Below are positions 8,319 to 16,824 of a stretch of 64,000 nt of DNA, in pieces. The number at the start of each line of letters is the position of its first letter. Position 1 is the stretch's first letter. Source of the DNA: Mesorhizobium sp. ORS 3324 (GTDB lineage Bacteria > Pseudomonadota > Alphaproteobacteria > Rhizobiales > Rhizobiaceae). The notes beneath the pieces were generated by a model, which searched no databases, was not told the origin of the DNA, and saw nothing but the letters and a program-made list of their open reading frames with translations. The DNA lies in the NCBI GenBank assembly GCA_000824825.2, contig LM655205.1, positions 20,811-84,810 of the forward strand, in the 5' to 3' direction. The position numbers were made by a program, and so were the translations under genes.

Positions 8319-9464
8319 TCAACTGGCTGAGCTGGTCTTTTGCAGGGCCCTTACACGGTCGGCGAGGCTGATGCCGCGCTCGCCGGCGCCCGGTTGCCCG
8401 TCGCGAGGAGTCGCCAAGGCCTTGGCGATCGGCGAATCCGGCCCGTCCAGCTTCATCGTCAGGTTGACGACCTCGGCTGCCAGCTCTTTCATCTGTTCGC
8501 GAAGCGCAGCGCCGGCGCGGCGCGCGTCGCCCGCCTGTTCGGGTTTTGCCGTTTCGAGCGCGGTAAGATCGGTCTTGAGCCGCTTGTTCTCACGCGCGAG
8601 CGCCGTCAGCCTCGCCTCCAGCCGCTCGCGATCGCCCTCGAGCCTGGCGATGGCCTTGTCGATGCCTTCGGCCTCGCCGGCCTGGTTCGCCCCGCCATTT
8701 GCAGCGGGGCCCTGCCTAGGGCGTTCGCGCATCCGGGCAAGCTCCTTTTCGCGCCGGTCCAGTTTTTCCTCGCGGTCGGCAAGGGTTGCAAGCAGCCGTT
8801 CGACCTTCCTGTCGAGCTCGGCAGCCCGCTTCTTTTCCGCCTTGAGCGCGTCCCTGGCCGCCCTGCCTTCCGCGGCGATTTCCTGATTGCGCCGGTCCGC
8901 CTCCTTACGCTGGCCGCGCAGCACCGCGATGTCGTTGGCGAGCTTGTCCAGTTCCGATTCGCGGGCCACAAGCTCGATCTGGCGGCTGCTGGAGGCGAAG
9001 CTGGCGTCGTCATACATCTGCTCGAGCTTCTGCAACTCCAGTGTGCGCTTCTCCAGGGAGCGCTCGGTCTGCGCCAGCTTTTCCGACAGGTTGTGCAGTT
9101 CTTGCTCGCGCTGCCTGAGCTCTTCGGTCTTGGCCTGAAGATCGGAAAGCGCCTGGTTCTTGTCTTTTGTTTCGACCGACAGTCCCTTCAGGGCCTCGCG
9201 GCCGCGGCCGATCTCGACCAGTTGCTCGGCGACCTTCTCCTTCAGACCCTTGATGTTCATCTCCAAGCGGCGCGTGTTCATTGCGAACTCGGCGCGGACG
9301 CGGTCCTTTTCAGCCTGGATCTCGGCTGGCGTCAACGGCATCGAGGCTTCAAGGCGCCTGCGCGTCAACACGACGGCCCGCCGCCAGACGGCCGGCGCGA
9401 CCAGTGACACCAGGAAGACGGCGCAGAGAAAGCCGAGTGCGAAGAACAGTATCGACTGGACCAA
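8319..9464 (-). CDS. Membrane-anchored coiled-coil protein of unknown function
   Basis: The ~381-residue product has one N-terminal hydrophobic segment (residues ~3-28). The rest, residues ~45-330, is rich in Glu, Lys, Arg, Leu and Ala with heptad-like spacing and strongly predicts a long coiled coil. It resembles hypothetical alphaproteobacterial envelope proteins; no enzyme motif is present. The first possible start is TTG at 9464, directly after an in-frame stop, and no good ribosome-binding site is visible. It lies upstream of the CtrA-linked gene block and could have a structural envelope role, which is only inference. Confidence 0.68.
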   Translation of the reverse strand: MVQSILFFALGFLCAVFLVSLVAPAVWRRAVVLTRRRLEASMPLTPAEIQAEKDRVRAEFAMNTRRLEMNIKGLKEKVAEQLVEIGRGREALKGLSVETKDKNQALSDLQAKTEELRQREQELHNLSEKLAQTERSLEKRTLELQKLEQMYDDASFASSSRQIELVARESELDKLANDIAVLRGQRKEADRRNQEIAAEGRAARDALKAEKKRAAELDRKVERLLATLADREEKLDRREKELARMRERPRQGPAANGGANQAGEAEGIDKAIARLEGDRERLEARLTALARENKRLKTDLTALETAKPEQAGDARRAGAALREQMKELAAEVVNLTMKLDGPDSPIAKALATPRDGQPGAGERGISLADRVRALQKTSSAS

Positions 9465-9618
9465 GGTGGACTACCCGATATGCGAAGGCCGATATGGAGG
9501 GCGGCAACCCGCCAATGCCCGACTGTGCCACCTTGGCATGGCGGAAATCCAGCGCCGCGGCAAGAGCACGCCGCGGCGCGACCAGGCTTATCCGAGCAGT
9601 TGTGGCAATCCGGTCCCG

Positions 9619-10200
9619 TCAGAACGGATTCCAGGTCGGCCGTTCGGTCAGCTTCAGATAGCCGAGATTGACGCCGAGCCGGGCGCCGACGCCGGTGCGG
9701 ATCGGAACGATGAGCACCCTGTTGCTCTGCAGCACGTTGAAGCCGACACCCGCCACGACATAGGCTGAGCCGGCGACGCCGCCGAAGCGGTTGTAGAGGC
9801 TGCCGATGTCGTCGAGATTGTAGACGAGCATCATCACGCGCGAGCCTTCGCCGCCGAAATCCCAGCCGAGCGACGGGCCTTGCCAGAACACCTTATGGTC
9901 GCCGGCGTTCTTGGTGTAGAGCGTGCCCTCGCCATAGGTCAGGCCGCCGATCAGCGCGCCGGATCCCTCCTCGCCGAGCAGATAGCCGTTGGGCAGGCCG
10001 TAGGACGCGAAGATTTTTTCGACCACGGTGGCGAGACCGCCTGACGTCGCGCCGAAGAACTTGTGGCCGGAATCGATGATCTCCTGAGCGGTATATTCCT
10101 GGGCCCGCAACGCGGAGGTTGAGAAGATGACAGCCCCCATGAGGGTGATCGTCATGGTGAGGACGCGGACGAATGTCCGGTCATAGAATCGGGAAAACAT
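9619..10200 (-). CDS. eipA: EipA-like DUF1134 periplasmic envelope protein
   Basis: The 193-residue protein has an N-terminal signal peptide (hydrophobic core MTITLMGAVIF, likely cleavage after ALRA before QEYTAQE). The remainder matches DUF1134, ending in the conserved SNRVLIVPIRTGVGARLG segment. In Brucella abortus, EipA is a small periplasmic beta-barrel protein needed for envelope integrity, and its gene is controlled by CtrA (established knowledge). Its position beside chpT and ctrA fits that link. The mature protein should be periplasmic. Confidence 0.85.
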   Translation of the reverse strand: MFSRFYDRTFVRVLTMTITLMGAVIFSTSALRAQEYTAQEIIDSGHKFFGATSGGLATVVEKIFASYGLPNGYLLGEEGSGALIGGLTYGEGTLYTKNAGDHKVFWQGPSLGWDFGGEGSRVMMLVYNLDDIGSLYNRFGGVAGSAYVVAGVGFNVLQSNRVLIVPIRTGVGARLGVNLGYLKLTERPTWNPF

Positions 10201-10537
10201 GCTTCCAAATCTCCGTCAGGGAGCACTTTCGCCGACGCCTCGTACCCCTACGGCTCTTGGCGGCCGTTTCGAGATGACTATCACGGGCAAACTATGCCGT
10301 AATCCTTTTTCAACCATTAAGCTGGCGCAGGAAGATGGCGGTTCGAAGGCTGGTGGCTTGGCTTTTGGGCTCGTTTCCTTGTGCGACAGCACCATTTTCG
10401 CCGCCCGCAGTTGCGGATTTGTTGATGCGCGGGCGGGCGCTGTGTATTCAGAGGGCCTTGGAACAGAGCGTGATTCGCGTGGCGGCGCGAGTTCGGACGC
10501 TCGGCCATGAATATGTGAACTAGCAGGGATTTCTCCG
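10201..10537. other. Divergent intergenic region eipA/chpT (337 bp)
   Basis: I see no gene here. It must carry the promoters of eipA (leftward) and chpT (rightward). A weak CtrA-like half site (CATTAAG near 10315-10321) is the only motif noticed; it does not reach the TTAA-N7-TTAA consensus. Confidence 0.4.
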
Positions 10538-11167
10538 ATGGCCGAGCTCTTCGCCCTATCCGCCCCCGATCTGGCGGCACTTTTGTGCAGCCGTGTATGC
10601 CATGACATCATTTCGCCGGTCGGCGCCATAAACAATGGCCTCGAGCTGCTCGACGAAGGCGGCGCCGACGAAGACGCTATGAAACTGATTCGGCAGAGCG
10701 CCAGGAACGCCTCGGCGCGTCTGCAGTTTGCCCGCATCGCATTCGGCGCCGCCGGATCGGCCGGCATGATGATCGACACCGGCGACGCCGAGGCCGTGGC
10801 CATCGCCTTCTTGAAGAACGAGAAGCCGGAGCTGATCTGGAACGGAGCCCGCGCGCTGCTGCCCAAGAACAAGGTCAAGCTGCTGCTCAACCTCATTCTC
10901 GTCGCCAACGCGGCCATACCGCGCGGCGGCAAGCTGGTGGTCACGCTGGAGAACCTCGAGACCGAGCCGCGTTTTTCGCTGTCGGCAAGCGGTCCGATGC
11001 TGCGCGTGCCGCCGAAATTCCTCGAGCTGCATTCCGGCCACAAGCCTGAGGAACCGATCGACGCCCACTCGGTCCAACCTTATTACACGCTGCTTCTGGC
11101 GCGCGAGGCCAACATGACGATCTCGATCCACGCGACCGCCGACGAGATCGTGCTGTCGGCGACCTGA
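10538..11167 (+). CDS. chpT: Histidine phosphotransferase ChpT
   Basis: The 209-residue protein has the ChpT dimerisation/phosphotransfer helix with CHDIISPVGAINNGLELL, which places the phospho-accepting His at about residue 22. A degenerate, ATP-non-binding Bergerat-like domain follows. ChpT relays phosphate from the hybrid kinase CckA to CtrA and to CpdR in alphaproteobacteria. Its location just before ctrA, on the other strand, is typical of Rhizobiales. It is cytoplasmic and expected to be essential. Confidence 0.92.
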   Translation: MAELFALSAPDLAALLCSRVCHDIISPVGAINNGLELLDEGGADEDAMKLIRQSARNASARLQFARIAFGAAGSAGMMIDTGDAEAVAIAFLKNEKPELIWNGARALLPKNKVKLLLNLILVANAAIPRGGKLVVTLENLETEPRFSLSASGPMLRVPPKFLELHSGHKPEEPIDAHSVQPYYTLLLAREANMTISIHATADEIVLSAT

Positions 11168-11401
11168 CGCAACGGCCAAGAACAGGCCAAGTATTTATCA
11201 GCACTGATATTGCCGCTTGCCGCGCGAGCCAAGCAATGCGCGCCGTTGCCGGCATATTGGCTCGGCGGCGAAGAAACGCGCAATGCGCCTCTTTGGAAAA
11301 ACTTTACCCAACGGCTTGTCGGCTTCTTTACCGGATTGCGCTACGGTGCCTCACGGTCACCCGAGGTTGCCGGTTCGGCAGATGGCAAAGAGGACGCGGA
11401 A

Positions 11402-11770
11402 ATGAAGCGCTGCCTGTTCGTGGACGATTCAAGCGTCATCAGGAAGGTCGCAAAGCGTATCCTTGGCGGCTCGGACATGATGGTGAGCGAAGCCGCCACC
11501 GGGCTTGATGCTCTCGATATCTGTGCTACCGACATGCCGGACGTCATCGTCATCGACGGCGGGTTGGCCGACATGCAGGCCGCGGATCTCATTCGTCGCA
11601 TCCGCGGCATGGACGGCGCGGTCAAGCCGCAGATCCTGGTGTCGCTGGTCGAAGTCGATGTCGGTGCGATCATGCGTGCGAAACGCGCGGGCGCCCAGGG
11701 CTATCTGCTGAAGCCTTTCAACCGGGCACAGCTGCTCGAGAGCTTCCGTGCCCTGAAGATCGCCGCCTGA
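11402..11770 (+). CDS. Single-domain response regulator
   Basis: This 122-residue protein is only a receiver domain. The acidic pocket is VDDS (residues 8-9), the phospho-acceptor is Asp52 in VIVIDGG, and the conserved Lys lies in YLLKPF. It lacks any output domain, as CheY, CpdR and DivK do. The sequence is not clearly CpdR or DivK. The start at ATG 11402 is preceded by GAGG about ten bases upstream; a longer upstream frame reads through non-conserved sequence. Placed between chpT and ctrA, it is a candidate extra partner of the ChpT phosphorelay. Confidence 0.85.
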   Translation: MKRCLFVDDSSVIRKVAKRILGGSDMMVSEAATGLDALDICATDMPDVIVIDGGLADMQAADLIRRIRGMDGAVKPQILVSLVEVDVGAIMRAKRAGAQGYLLKPFNRAQLLESFRALKIAA

Positions 11771-11795
11771 TCTCGAGCGGAGGCTTGCAGGCATG

Positions 11796-11823
11796 AAAAA
11801 ACCCGGCCTGAGCCGGGTTTTTT
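11796..11823. terminator. Bidirectional rho-independent terminator
   Basis: AAAAAACCCGGC (11796-11807) and GCCGGGTTTTTT (11812-11823) pair perfectly over 12 bases around a four-base loop, with A and T runs on the two flanks. It lies between the rightward response regulator and the leftward ctrA and should stop both. Confidence 0.93.
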
Positions 11824-11845
11824 GTATGAATTTCCTGCTCTTAGC

Positions 11846-12541
11846 TCACGCGCTGACGCGGATGTCTTCCGGCTCGCGCAGCACGTAGCCACGGCCCCAT
11901 ACGGTCTCTATGTAGTTCTGGCCGCCGGACGCCGCGTCGAGCTTCTTGCGCAGCTTGCAGATGAAGACGTCGATGATCTTCAGTTCCGGCTCGTCCATGC
12001 CGCCATAGAGGTGGTTGAGGAACATTTCCTTGGTGAGCGTCGTGCCCTTGCGCAGCGAGAGCAGCTCCAGCATCTGATATTCCTTGCCCGTCAGGTGCAC
12101 GCGCTGGCCACCGACCTCCACCGTCTTGGCGTCGAGATTGACCACCAGGTCGCCGGTGGTGATGACCGACTGGGCATGGCCCTTGGAGCGGCGCACGATG
12201 GCGTGGATGCGTGCCACCAGCTCGTCCTTGTGGAAAGGCTTGGTCATGTAATCGTCGGCGCCGAAGCCGAGGCCGCGCACCTTGTCCTCGATGCCGGCCA
12301 TGCCGGACAGGATCAGGATCGGCGTCTTGACCTTGGAAAGGCGAAGCGTGCGCAGCACTTCGTAGCCCGACATGTCGGGAAGATTGAGATCGAGAAGGAT
12401 GATGTCGTAGTCGTAAAGCTTGCCGAGATCGACCCCCTCTTCGCCGAGGTCGGTCGTATAGACGTTGAAGCTTTCCGATTTCAGCATCAGCTCGATGCTT
12501 TGTGCGGTTGCACTGTCATCTTCAATCAGCAGAACACGCAT
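11846..12541 (-). CDS. ctrA: Cell-cycle master response regulator CtrA
   Basis: The 231-residue OmpR-type regulator has a receiver with acidic residues IEDD, the phospho-acceptor Asp51 (IILLDLNLPD) and MTKPF. The C-terminal winged helix carries LTGKEYQMLELLSLRKGTTLTKEMFLNHLYG, nearly invariant in CtrA. The C-terminus ends in VSA, close to the Ala-Ala type degradation tags known for CtrA. It controls DNA replication, division and flagellar genes in alphaproteobacteria. The neighbours chpT, fliJ-like, eipA and sciP belong to the same regulon. Confidence 0.96.
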   Translation of the reverse strand: MRVLLIEDDSATAQSIELMLKSESFNVYTTDLGEEGVDLGKLYDYDIILLDLNLPDMSGYEVLRTLRLSKVKTPILILSGMAGIEDKVRGLGFGADDYMTKPFHKDELVARIHAIVRRSKGHAQSVITTGDLVVNLDAKTVEVGGQRVHLTGKEYQMLELLSLRKGTTLTKEMFLNHLYGGMDEPELKIIDVFICKLRKKLDAASGGQNYIETVWGRGYVLREPEDIRVSA

Positions 12542-12988
12542 TTCATTCCCCTTTTCTGCTGCCGGACCGTGTCACGACCCGTCCGGGCCCGGAGCAGGTG
12601 ATTGCCTGAACAGAAGGTGCCACTGACTGGTTAACAAATCCTAATTTCGTGCCGAACACGATATCAGATTTTTTAACCCCTTTCTACACCTACTTGAATC
12701 TAATAACGAATCGGAGACCCAAACCGCTAATGCACCACATTAATAACCCAGCCTAAGTGACTCCAGAGACTCGCAGGCTGCGTTTCCCGCTGTGGCCGGA
12801 ATTTTTACCCGACCTTAAGTCCTCGCCCGTATGATTAACAATGCCCGTAAACGAATGGTTACCGCCGGCAAAAATCTTTAGGGCTTTGTTTCCCATAGCC
12901 TTGGGAATGCCGGTGGAAACGGGTGGCGCTTGGGCCTTTCCAGGCTGATGGGACGATATGCAGGTGTGCGTTTGCGGAGTACCGAGTC
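12542..12988. promoter_or_regulatory. ctrA/fliJ intergenic control region with TTAAC motifs
   Basis: This 447-bp AT-rich stretch between divergent ctrA and the fliJ-like gene has no gene. Several CtrA half sites are visible: TTAAC-type motifs at 12631, 12673 and 12835, a TTAATAACC at 12740, and a fuller TTAA-N7-TAAT at 12631-12645. CtrA commonly autoregulates through such boxes, with consensus TTAA-N7-TTAA. Direct binding is inferred. Confidence 0.6.
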
Positions 12989-13366
12989 ATGAAGTCACGT
13001 GAAAACCTCGTTCGGCTGAAGCAGTTTCAGGTGAATGAGAAGCGGCGCCAGCTGTTGCAGCTGGACATGATGATCGCCGAGTTCGAACGCATGGCCGTCG
13101 AGTTGGAGGCCCAGATCGCCGCTGAAGAGAAAAAAGCCGGCATCACCGACATCAACCATTTTGCCTATCCGACCTTCGCCAAAGCGGCGCGCCTGCGCCG
13201 CGACAACCTCAGGAACTCGCAGGGCGACCTCGCCCAGCAGCGAACCATGGCCGAATCACTACTCGGCGAAGCTGAAGCGGAGCTTTCCAAGGCGGAGATG
13301 CTGGAATCGCGCGACAGCAAGATCCGCGACCACGAAGTGGGCGGCCGCAGCGCCATGATCGGCTGA
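12989..13366 (+). CDS. fliJ: FliJ-like flagellar export chaperone
   Basis: The 125-residue protein starts at ATG 12989 (MKSRENLVRLKQFQVNEKRR) and is almost entirely helical and charged. A coiled-coil pattern over residues ~5-110 is characteristic of FliJ-type proteins that escort subunits to the flagellar export ATPase FliI. Flagellar genes are classic CtrA targets, and this gene shares ctrA's control region. The longer frame from 12923 adds 22 residues without a ribosome-binding site. Because small coiled-coil proteins look alike, identity as FliJ is probable rather than certain. Confidence 0.72.
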   Translation: MKSRENLVRLKQFQVNEKRRQLLQLDMMIAEFERMAVELEAQIAAEEKKAGITDINHFAYPTFAKAARLRRDNLRNSQGDLAQQRTMAESLLGEAEAELSKAEMLESRDSKIRDHEVGGRSAMIG

Positions 13367-13457
13367 GCCGGGCGCGCTTTCCCTATTGCCGGTTGCCGGG
13401 AGCCGCCGGCATTGCCATTGAAACCGCGCCGCGGGGGACTGAGCGCTCACCTCCACT

Positions 13458-13859
13458 TCAAGGCAGCACTGCCATATCGTCCTGACGGTTCGCCGATGCC
13501 CTGGCGCGGGCATCCTTGATGTCGGGCGCATGTTCTTCCGCCCAGGAGCGGATTTGGCTGAGCAGCCCCGCCAGGTTCTGGCCGAGTTCCGTCAGCTCAT
13601 ATTCGACCCGCGGCGGGATGACCGGATAGACCTCGCGCCGGACAAGACCGTCGCGCTCCAGCACGCGCAGTGTCTGGGTCAGCATTTTCGGCGTGATGCC
13701 TTCCAGCTTGCGCGCCAGCTCGCCATTGCGCATCCGGCCGCGCCGCAGCGCGCAAACGGTCAGATAGACCCATTTGCTGGCCAGCATCTCGAGCACGGTA
13801 TGCGACGGGCAGGTGCGCCGGAACGCATCATAACCCAAGGGAGCGTCATTACTATCCAT
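13458..13859 (-). CDS. HxlR-family winged-helix regulator
   Basis: The 133-residue protein has the HxlR signature: CPSHTVLEMLASKWVYLTV at the N-terminus, then ITPKMLTQTLRVLERDGLV and the wing PPRVEYELTELG. The conserved Cys near residue 15 is often a redox or aldehyde sensor in this family (for example QorR, YodB). It is divergent from a quinone oxidoreductase gene with 90 bases between starts, the usual layout for a regulator and its target. Confidence 0.88.
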   Translation of the reverse strand: MDSNDAPLGYDAFRRTCPSHTVLEMLASKWVYLTVCALRRGRMRNGELARKLEGITPKMLTQTLRVLERDGLVRREVYPVIPPRVEYELTELGQNLAGLLSQIRSWAEEHAPDIKDARARASANRQDDMAVLP

Positions 13860-13949
13860 AAGGTGCCTATATATCGAAAATGTACATACTGGACAATGGT
13901 ATATTACTCTCCAGATGATAGCGGCATACCAACCGCGAAGGAGGCTTCA

Positions 13950-14876
13950 ATGCATGCCGTTATCCAGAACTCTGTCGGTGGACCCGACGTCCTCTTCCTC
14001 GCCGAGCGGCCAGACCCCTCGCCCGCGCCCGGCGAGGTTCTGGTTCGTGTCGCGGCGGCGGGCATCAATCCTGTCGACGGCGCCGTGCGCGGCGGCTTCT
14101 ATCCGCTGCTTGGCGAGCCGCCCTTCATTCTCGGCTGGGATATTTCCGGAACCGTTCAGGCGCTCGGCGCCGGCGTGACCGACTTCAGCGTCGGCGACGA
14201 GGTGTTCGGCATGCCGCGCTTTCCCAAACAGGCCGGAGCCTATGCCGAGCTGGCAGCCGCGCCGACGGACGAGATCGTCATCAAGCCGGCCGGCATCGAT
14301 CATGCCCACGCGGCTGCGTTGCCGCTCGCCGGCCTCACCGCCTGGCAGGGCCTTGTCCGCCACGGCGGCCTGCAGTCCGGCCAACGCGCGCTGATCCACG
14401 CCGGCGCCGGCGGCGTTGGCCATCTCGCCGTGCAGATCGCCAAGGCGTGCGGCGCCTATGTCGTCTCGACCGCCAGCCCGGACAAGCTCGACTTCGTACG
14501 CTCGCTCGGCGCCGACGAGGTCGTCGACTACACCGAGGGTGATTTCACCGAAATGGCCAACGGCTTCGACCTGGTGCTGGAGACGGTCGGCGGCGACCAC
14601 GCCGCGGAATCGCTGAAGGTGCTGCGCGACGGTGGGGTGCTGGTGTCGCTGCTGAACGTCCATGACACGACAAAGGCAAACGCAAAGGAGCGCAATATCC
14701 GCGTCGAGCGCATGTCGGTGAAGCCTGATCGCGAGGGCCTTGCCGAGCTTGCCAAGCTGGTCGACGCGAAGAAGCTGTCGCCTCATGTGGCGAAGGCCTT
14801 CCCACTCGATCAGGCGGGCGCCGCCCACGCCTTCCTCGCCACCCGGCCGATCGGCAAGGTGGTGCTGACGGTGTAG
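13950..14876 (+). CDS. Zinc-independent NADPH:quinone oxidoreductase (MDR superfamily)
   Basis: The 308-residue protein starts at ATG 13950, with GGAGG just upstream. It has the medium-chain reductase layout: an N-terminal GroES-like domain (residues ~1-120, EVLVRVAAAGINPVDGAVRGG) and a Rossmann domain with HAGAGGVGHLAVQIAKACGA at ~145-165. The structural and catalytic zinc ligands are absent. Such enzymes reduce quinones or enones with NADPH. It is probably controlled by the divergent HxlR regulator in response to quinone or electrophile stress. The longer frame from 13530 is a shadow. Confidence 0.87.
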   Translation: MHAVIQNSVGGPDVLFLAERPDPSPAPGEVLVRVAAAGINPVDGAVRGGFYPLLGEPPFILGWDISGTVQALGAGVTDFSVGDEVFGMPRFPKQAGAYAELAAAPTDEIVIKPAGIDHAHAAALPLAGLTAWQGLVRHGGLQSGQRALIHAGAGGVGHLAVQIAKACGAYVVSTASPDKLDFVRSLGADEVVDYTEGDFTEMANGFDLVLETVGGDHAAESLKVLRDGGVLVSLLNVHDTTKANAKERNIRVERMSVKPDREGLAELAKLVDAKKLSPHVAKAFPLDQAGAAHAFLATRPIGKVVLTV

Positions 14877-14894
14877 GGAAGCGGCGCTCCGGAA

Positions 14895-14928
14895 AAACGA
14901 AGGGCGCGGAAGTCCGCGCCCTTCGTTT
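14895..14928 (+). terminator. Rho-independent terminator after the quinone oxidoreductase
   Basis: The arms ACGAAGGGCGCGG (14897-14909) and CCGCGCCCTTCGT (14914-14926) pair perfectly over 13 bases around AAGT, and two further A-T pairs extend the stem. A short T-rich tail (TTTGTTT) follows on the + strand. Confidence 0.9.
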
Positions 14929-14947
14929 GTTTCCGGCCGTTCGTGCC

Positions 14948-15047
14948 AAAGCGCGTCGCGATCTTTCAGATTCGCTCCCGGCGCTTTAGTTTTTGATTTC
15001 ACGCATGTCTTTATCCCGAAACCGGGTCCCACTTTCGGGAGACATGC
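14948..15047. repeat. Dispersed Rhizobiales palindromic repeat, copy 2
   Basis: The reverse complement of 15003-15047 begins GCATGTCTCCCGAAAGTGG and aligns with the copy at 611-660. The left part, AAAGCGCGTCGCGATC to GGCGCTTTAG, is an additional arm of the same element. The copy ends exactly at the sciP stop codon and could act as a 3' hairpin for that message. Confidence 0.65.
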
Positions 15048-15323
15048 TTAGTGCCGGTATTGCTGGATCCGCGTCGTGCGCAGCCCGGCAAGGCCATATT
15101 CGTCGATTGATGCCTGCCAGGAGAGAAATTCCTCGGTGGTGAGCTTGTAGCGCTGGCAGGCTTCTTCCAGGCTGAGCAGTCCGCCGCGCACCGCCGCAAC
15201 CACTTCCGCCTTGCGCCGGATGACCCAGCGCCTTGTGTTCGTCGGCGGCAGATCGGCTATCGTGAGAGGGCTGCCGTCAGGCCCGATAACATATTTGACT
15301 CTAGGTCTAACCAGATCGGTCAT
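15048..15323 (-). CDS. sciP: SciP-like CtrA inhibitor (DUF1153)
   Basis: The 91-residue protein matches the DUF1153 family over its whole length (VKYVIGPDGSPLTIADLPP, TRRWVIRRKAEVVAAVRGGL, YKLTTEEFLSWQ). In Caulobacter, SciP binds CtrA at promoters and blocks transcription of CtrA-activated genes. The helix-turn-helix lies at residues ~45-80. Clustering within 3 kb of ctrA is supportive. A CtrA-like box lies about 60 bases upstream of its start, which suggests control by CtrA. Confidence 0.9.
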   Translation of the reverse strand: MTDLVRPRVKYVIGPDGSPLTIADLPPTNTRRWVIRRKAEVVAAVRGGLLSLEEACQRYKLTTEEFLSWQASIDEYGLAGLRTTRIQQYRH

Positions 15324-15379
15324 CGTACTCTCTACTAAAAACTCAAAGACCCAATCCCCGCCACAGTACCGCCACAGCT

Positions 15380-15394
15380 TTAAAAATTGCCTAA
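15380..15394. promoter_or_regulatory. Candidate CtrA box upstream of sciP
   Basis: TTAA-AAATTGC-CTAA differs at one position from the CtrA consensus TTAA-N7-TTAA. It lies 57-71 bases upstream of the sciP start in the sciP/mnmA divergent region. In Caulobacter, sciP is CtrA-activated. Confidence 0.5.
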
Positions 15395-15581
15395 GCGAAC
15401 CCTAATGACTAGGTAAGGATCGTGAACGTCACGTTAGGTTTTTGTTCGGCATTTGAAACAATCGCGGTCTTGGCCCCGGTTTCGCCTGCAAAAATCGCTA
15501 TGGCGGCCAAGCTGGCGCACCCGGAGCGCTTGACCTATATTCCGGCCATTGGCAGTCAGCGCCACGCAGATTGAAAGAACC

Positions 15582-16772
15582 ATGAACAGCCTCGATCTTC
15601 CCGGACGCCCCGAAAACACCCGCGTTGTCGTCGCCATGTCGGGCGGCGTCGATTCGTCGGTCGTTGCCGGCATCCTCAAGCACGAAGGCTATGATGTCGT
15701 CGGCGTCACCCTGCAGCTCTACGATCACGGCGCGGCCACGCACCGGCCGGGATCCTGCTGCGCCGGCCAGGACATCGACGACGCCCGCCGCGTTTCCGAG
15801 ACGCTCGGCATTCCGCATTACGTGCTCGACTATGAAGAGCGCTTCCGCAAGGCGGTGATCGATCCCTTCGCCGAGAGCTACGTCGCCGGCGAGACGCCGA
15901 TCCCGTGCGTGTCCTGCAATCAGACGGTCAAGTTCGCCGATCTTCTGGCAACCGCACAGGACCTCGGCGCCGACGCTTTGGCCACCGGCCACTACATCCG
16001 CTCGCGCGCCAATGGCGCGCATCGCGCGCTCTACCGGCCGGTCGATGCCGACCGCGACCAGAGCTATTTCCTGTTCGCCACCACGCAGGCGCAGATCGAC
16101 TATCTGCGTTTCCCGCTCGGCGGTCTCTCCAAGCCGCAGGTGCGGGCGATCGCCGAGGAAATGGGGCTGACGGTCGCCGCCAAGCAAGACAGCCAGGACA
16201 TCTGCTTCGTGCCGCAGGGCAAATATTCCGACATCATCGCCAAGCTGAAGCCGGCGGCCGCCAACCCGGGCGATATCGTCCATATCGACGGCCGCGTGCT
16301 CGGCCGCCATGAAGGCATCCTGCGCTACACAATCGGCCAGCGCCGCGGCATCGGCATCGCTTCCGGCGAGCCGCTCTATGTCGTCCATCTCGACGCCGAC
16401 CGGGCGCGCGTGGTGGTCGGCCCGCGCGAGGCGCTGGAGACGCACAAGATCTATCTGCGCAACATGAATTGGCTTGGCGACGGCCCGCTCTCGGACGTCC
16501 CTGAAGGCGGGATCGAGCTGTTTGCAAAAGTCCGCTCGACCCGGCCGCCGCGCCCGGCCGTGCTGCATTATCGCGACGGCGTGACCTCTGTCGAGCTGGT
16601 CGACGGCGAATCCGGCATCGCCCCCGGCCAGGCCTGCGTGCTCTATTCCGACGACGGCAACGAGGCGCGCGTCTTCGGCGGCGGCTTCATCGAGCGCTCC
16701 GAACGCGGCGCCGAAGCCGAGGCGATGCTCACCAGGCTTGCGCAGAGGCCCGCACACATCCCCGCCGAGTAA
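15582..16772 (+). CDS. mnmA: tRNA-specific 2-thiouridylase MnmA
   Basis: The 396-residue protein has the PP-loop MSGGVDSSVVAG near the N-terminus. It also has the catalytic Cys pair regions (PCVSCNQTVKF and the later QDICFVPQGKY segment) and a C-terminal beta-barrel. It thiolates the wobble uridine (s2U34) of tRNA-Lys, -Glu and -Gln using ATP and a sulfur relay. The ATG at 15582 is preferred over TTG 15549 because homologues begin close to the PP-loop. It is a single-gene housekeeping unit. Confidence 0.94.
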   Translation: MNSLDLPGRPENTRVVVAMSGGVDSSVVAGILKHEGYDVVGVTLQLYDHGAATHRPGSCCAGQDIDDARRVSETLGIPHYVLDYEERFRKAVIDPFAESYVAGETPIPCVSCNQTVKFADLLATAQDLGADALATGHYIRSRANGAHRALYRPVDADRDQSYFLFATTQAQIDYLRFPLGGLSKPQVRAIAEEMGLTVAAKQDSQDICFVPQGKYSDIIAKLKPAAANPGDIVHIDGRVLGRHEGILRYTIGQRRGIGIASGEPLYVVHLDADRARVVVGPREALETHKIYLRNMNWLGDGPLSDVPEGGIELFAKVRSTRPPRPAVLHYRDGVTSVELVDGESGIAPGQACVLYSDDGNEARVFGGGFIERSERGAEAEAMLTRLAQRPAHIPAE

Positions 16773-16824
16773 AGCACCCTTCGACCCGGCGCTTTCAGTT
16801 CAGGATTTGTCTTTGCGGGACTGC

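Noticed and set aside
8340..9407. 355-codon + strand frame and overlapping frames
   Set aside because: Antisense to the coiled-coil gene; the composition is Leu/Arg/Gly-rich shadow and no family is recognisable.
15498..16757. 419-codon - strand frame
   Set aside because: Antisense to mnmA, whose motifs are complete.
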